A stretch of 64,000 bases of DNA, taken from assembly GCF_002284535.1 (NCBI RefSeq), contig NZ_NPKH01000037.1, forward strand, positions 102,609 to 166,608, given 5' to 3'. Numbering within the stretch: the stretch's first letter is position 1; each line of letters begins with the position of its first letter. Source of the stretch: Mesorhizobium wenxiniae (GTDB lineage: Bacteria > Pseudomonadota > Alphaproteobacteria > Rhizobiales > Rhizobiaceae). A program made the translations under genes and the position numbers. The notes beneath the pieces were generated by a model. It made no database searches. It worked only from the letters and a program-made list of their open reading frames with translations, and was not told where the DNA came from. Of the stretch, positions 63,105-64,000 are shown one piece after another.

Positions 63105-63381
63105 GATCTGTCTTGCCTGCTGAACTCTGCGCCGCGCCATGGGCACAATGGACGTGACGCCGCCTGCAACCGCCACACAACGCATTTTTGTTGGGTCGAC
63201 GCAGGCGCGTGTTGTCGACCGCTTGTCCTTGGGGTGCGGTCACCACTGAAGCTTTCTGTCACAGCTGCCCCGCAAAACTGCTTGTTCGAACGTGCATTGA
63301 TGTTTTGCAGGTAATCGATATATCTCTCAATCTTGGTTTATAGTATTAATTGATCGCGTTTTCTTATGAGAGGGAATGACG
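63105..63381. promoter_or_regulatory. Divergent promoter region between aldehyde dehydrogenase operon and LysR
   Basis: There are 277 bases between two divergent start codons. An AT-rich part with TTTATAGTATTAATTGATC lies just upstream of the LysR gene and could hold its promoter and the LysR binding sites. The exact operator was not defined. Confidence 0.5.
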
Positions 63382-64000
63382 ATGCGAATTGCGCTGCGGC
63401 ACATCGAGGCTTTCCTCGCGGTCGCCGAACACAGCAATTTTTCGACGGCTTCGCGCAATCTCAACGTTGCTCAGCCCGCCCTTTCCCAAGCAGTCAAGGA
63501 TCTCGAGGCGGAGCTTGGCCTGCGTCTGTTCGACCGCACCACCCGCCGCGTGGAACTCACCGCCGCCGGCGTCGAATTCCAAGGGTCGGCGTCGAAGATC
63601 ATGGAGGACCTTGAGCATGCCGTGCAGAACGTTCGCGATCTGGCCGCAAGGCGCCGCGGCCGGATCCGGGTCGCGGCGCCGCCGCTGCTTTCGTCTGTTA
63701 TCCTCCCGCAAGCCATCGCGGCGTTCCACAACGACTTCCCGGGCATCACAATCGAACTCATTGACAAGGGCACGGAGGAGATCGTGGCCAGCGTTGCGGC
63801 TGGGAATGCCGATTGCGGGCTGGGCACCTTCTCGCCCACTGACGAGGGAATCGAGCGCACGCTGCTCATGCGCGACAATCTGATGCTGTTTTGCCCGGAA
63901 GGGCATCCTGTTCTTGAGAAGGCAGCGGTCAGTTGGACGGATCTGCGCGACTTGCCGCTCATTGCGCTCACCCGCAGCAGCGGCATCCGGCTGCTGGTCG
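63382..64000 (+). CDS. LysR-family transcriptional regulator (3' end outside window)
   Basis: The first 206 residues of a LysR regulator are visible: MRIALRHIEAFLAVAEHSNF, then LNVAQPALSQAVKDLEAELG and LFDRTTRRVELTAAG form the winged helix, followed by the beginning of the effector domain. ATG 63382 lies about 7 bases after GAGGGA. It is divergent from the molybdenum hydroxylase operon and is its likely regulator. The gene continues past the window end. Confidence 0.93.
   Translation, partial: MRIALRHIEAFLAVAEHSNFSTASRNLNVAQPALSQAVKDLEAELGLRLFDRTTRRVELTAAGVEFQGSASKIMEDLEHAVQNVRDLAARRRGRIRVAAPPLLSSVILPQAIAAFHNDFPGITIELIDKGTEEIVASVAAGNADCGLGTFSPTDEGIERTLLMRDNLMLFCPEGHPVLEKAAVSWTDLRDLPLIALTRSSGIRLLV

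Noticed and set aside
1..64000. nod boxes, NifA/RpoN promoters, tRNA, rRNA, CRISPR arrays, integrase and conjugation genes
   Set aside because: None was noticed on reading; a symbiosis-island origin rests only on the vitamin block and IS content.

Overview
The window looks like accessory DNA from an alphaproteobacterium of the Rhizobiales, most likely Mesorhizobium or a close relative. The strongest clue is the block nadQ-nadABC-bioBFDAZ-panD (about 5.3-15.3 kb). From memory, this combination, with bioZ as the pimelate-forming step, is the vitamin block on the symbiosis island of Mesorhizobium loti R7A. The rest fits a gene-acquisition zone: many small catabolic operons, divergent LysR regulators, and decayed insertion sequences (IS21, IS3, IS256 and IS5 relics). 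I saw no nod, nif or transfer genes, tRNA, rRNA or CRISPR.

Layout. (1) 1-5 kb: a catabolic run with two GMC-type flavin oxidoreductases, an enoyl-CoA hydratase, a small muconolactone isomerase-like protein and a glycerate 2-kinase. (2) 5.3-15.3 kb: NAD, biotin and pantothenate-precursor synthesis. The genes are tightly packed, mostly with 4-base stop/start overlaps, behind the regulator nadQ and a palindromic operator-like site before nadA. (3) 15.6-24 kb: a polar amino acid ABC importer with two divergent binding proteins, its permease and ATPase genes now separated by an IS graveyard, then an EamA exporter. (4) 24.2-28.1 kb: a YiiM-type MOSC protein, an IS5 relic, a ferredoxin reductase and a [2Fe-2S] ferredoxin.

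(5) 28.2-38.4 kb is the most interesting part. It holds a histidine ammonia-lyase, a LysR regulator, and a four-gene minus-strand operon: hydantoinase, N-carbamoyl amino acid hydrolase, an atypical urocanase and a TRZ/ATZ-type amidohydrolase. An outward-facing glutamate dehydrogenase follows. No hutI, hutG or hutF is present. Together these genes could take histidine, or more likely a 2-substituted histidine such as ergothioneine or thiohistidine, through a urocanate-type intermediate, hydantoin-5-propionate and N-carbamoylglutamate to glutamate. (6) 38.9-55.4 kb: a second hydantoin-type region with a LysR regulator, dihydropyrimidinase, hydantoin/Asp-Glu racemase, DapA-like lyase, two SDRs, a second TRZ/ATZ amidohydrolase, a complete spermidine/putrescine-type ABC importer and an Ldh-family dehydrogenase. 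(7) 56.4-64 kb: a LysR fragment, then a five-gene minus-strand operon with an aldehyde dehydrogenase, a two-subunit molybdenum hydroxylase, a second nadC and an EamA exporter, with a divergent LysR running off the window.

Functions come from motifs and family resemblance read by eye. No alignment or database search was run, so substrate assignments for the catabolic enzymes are tentative.
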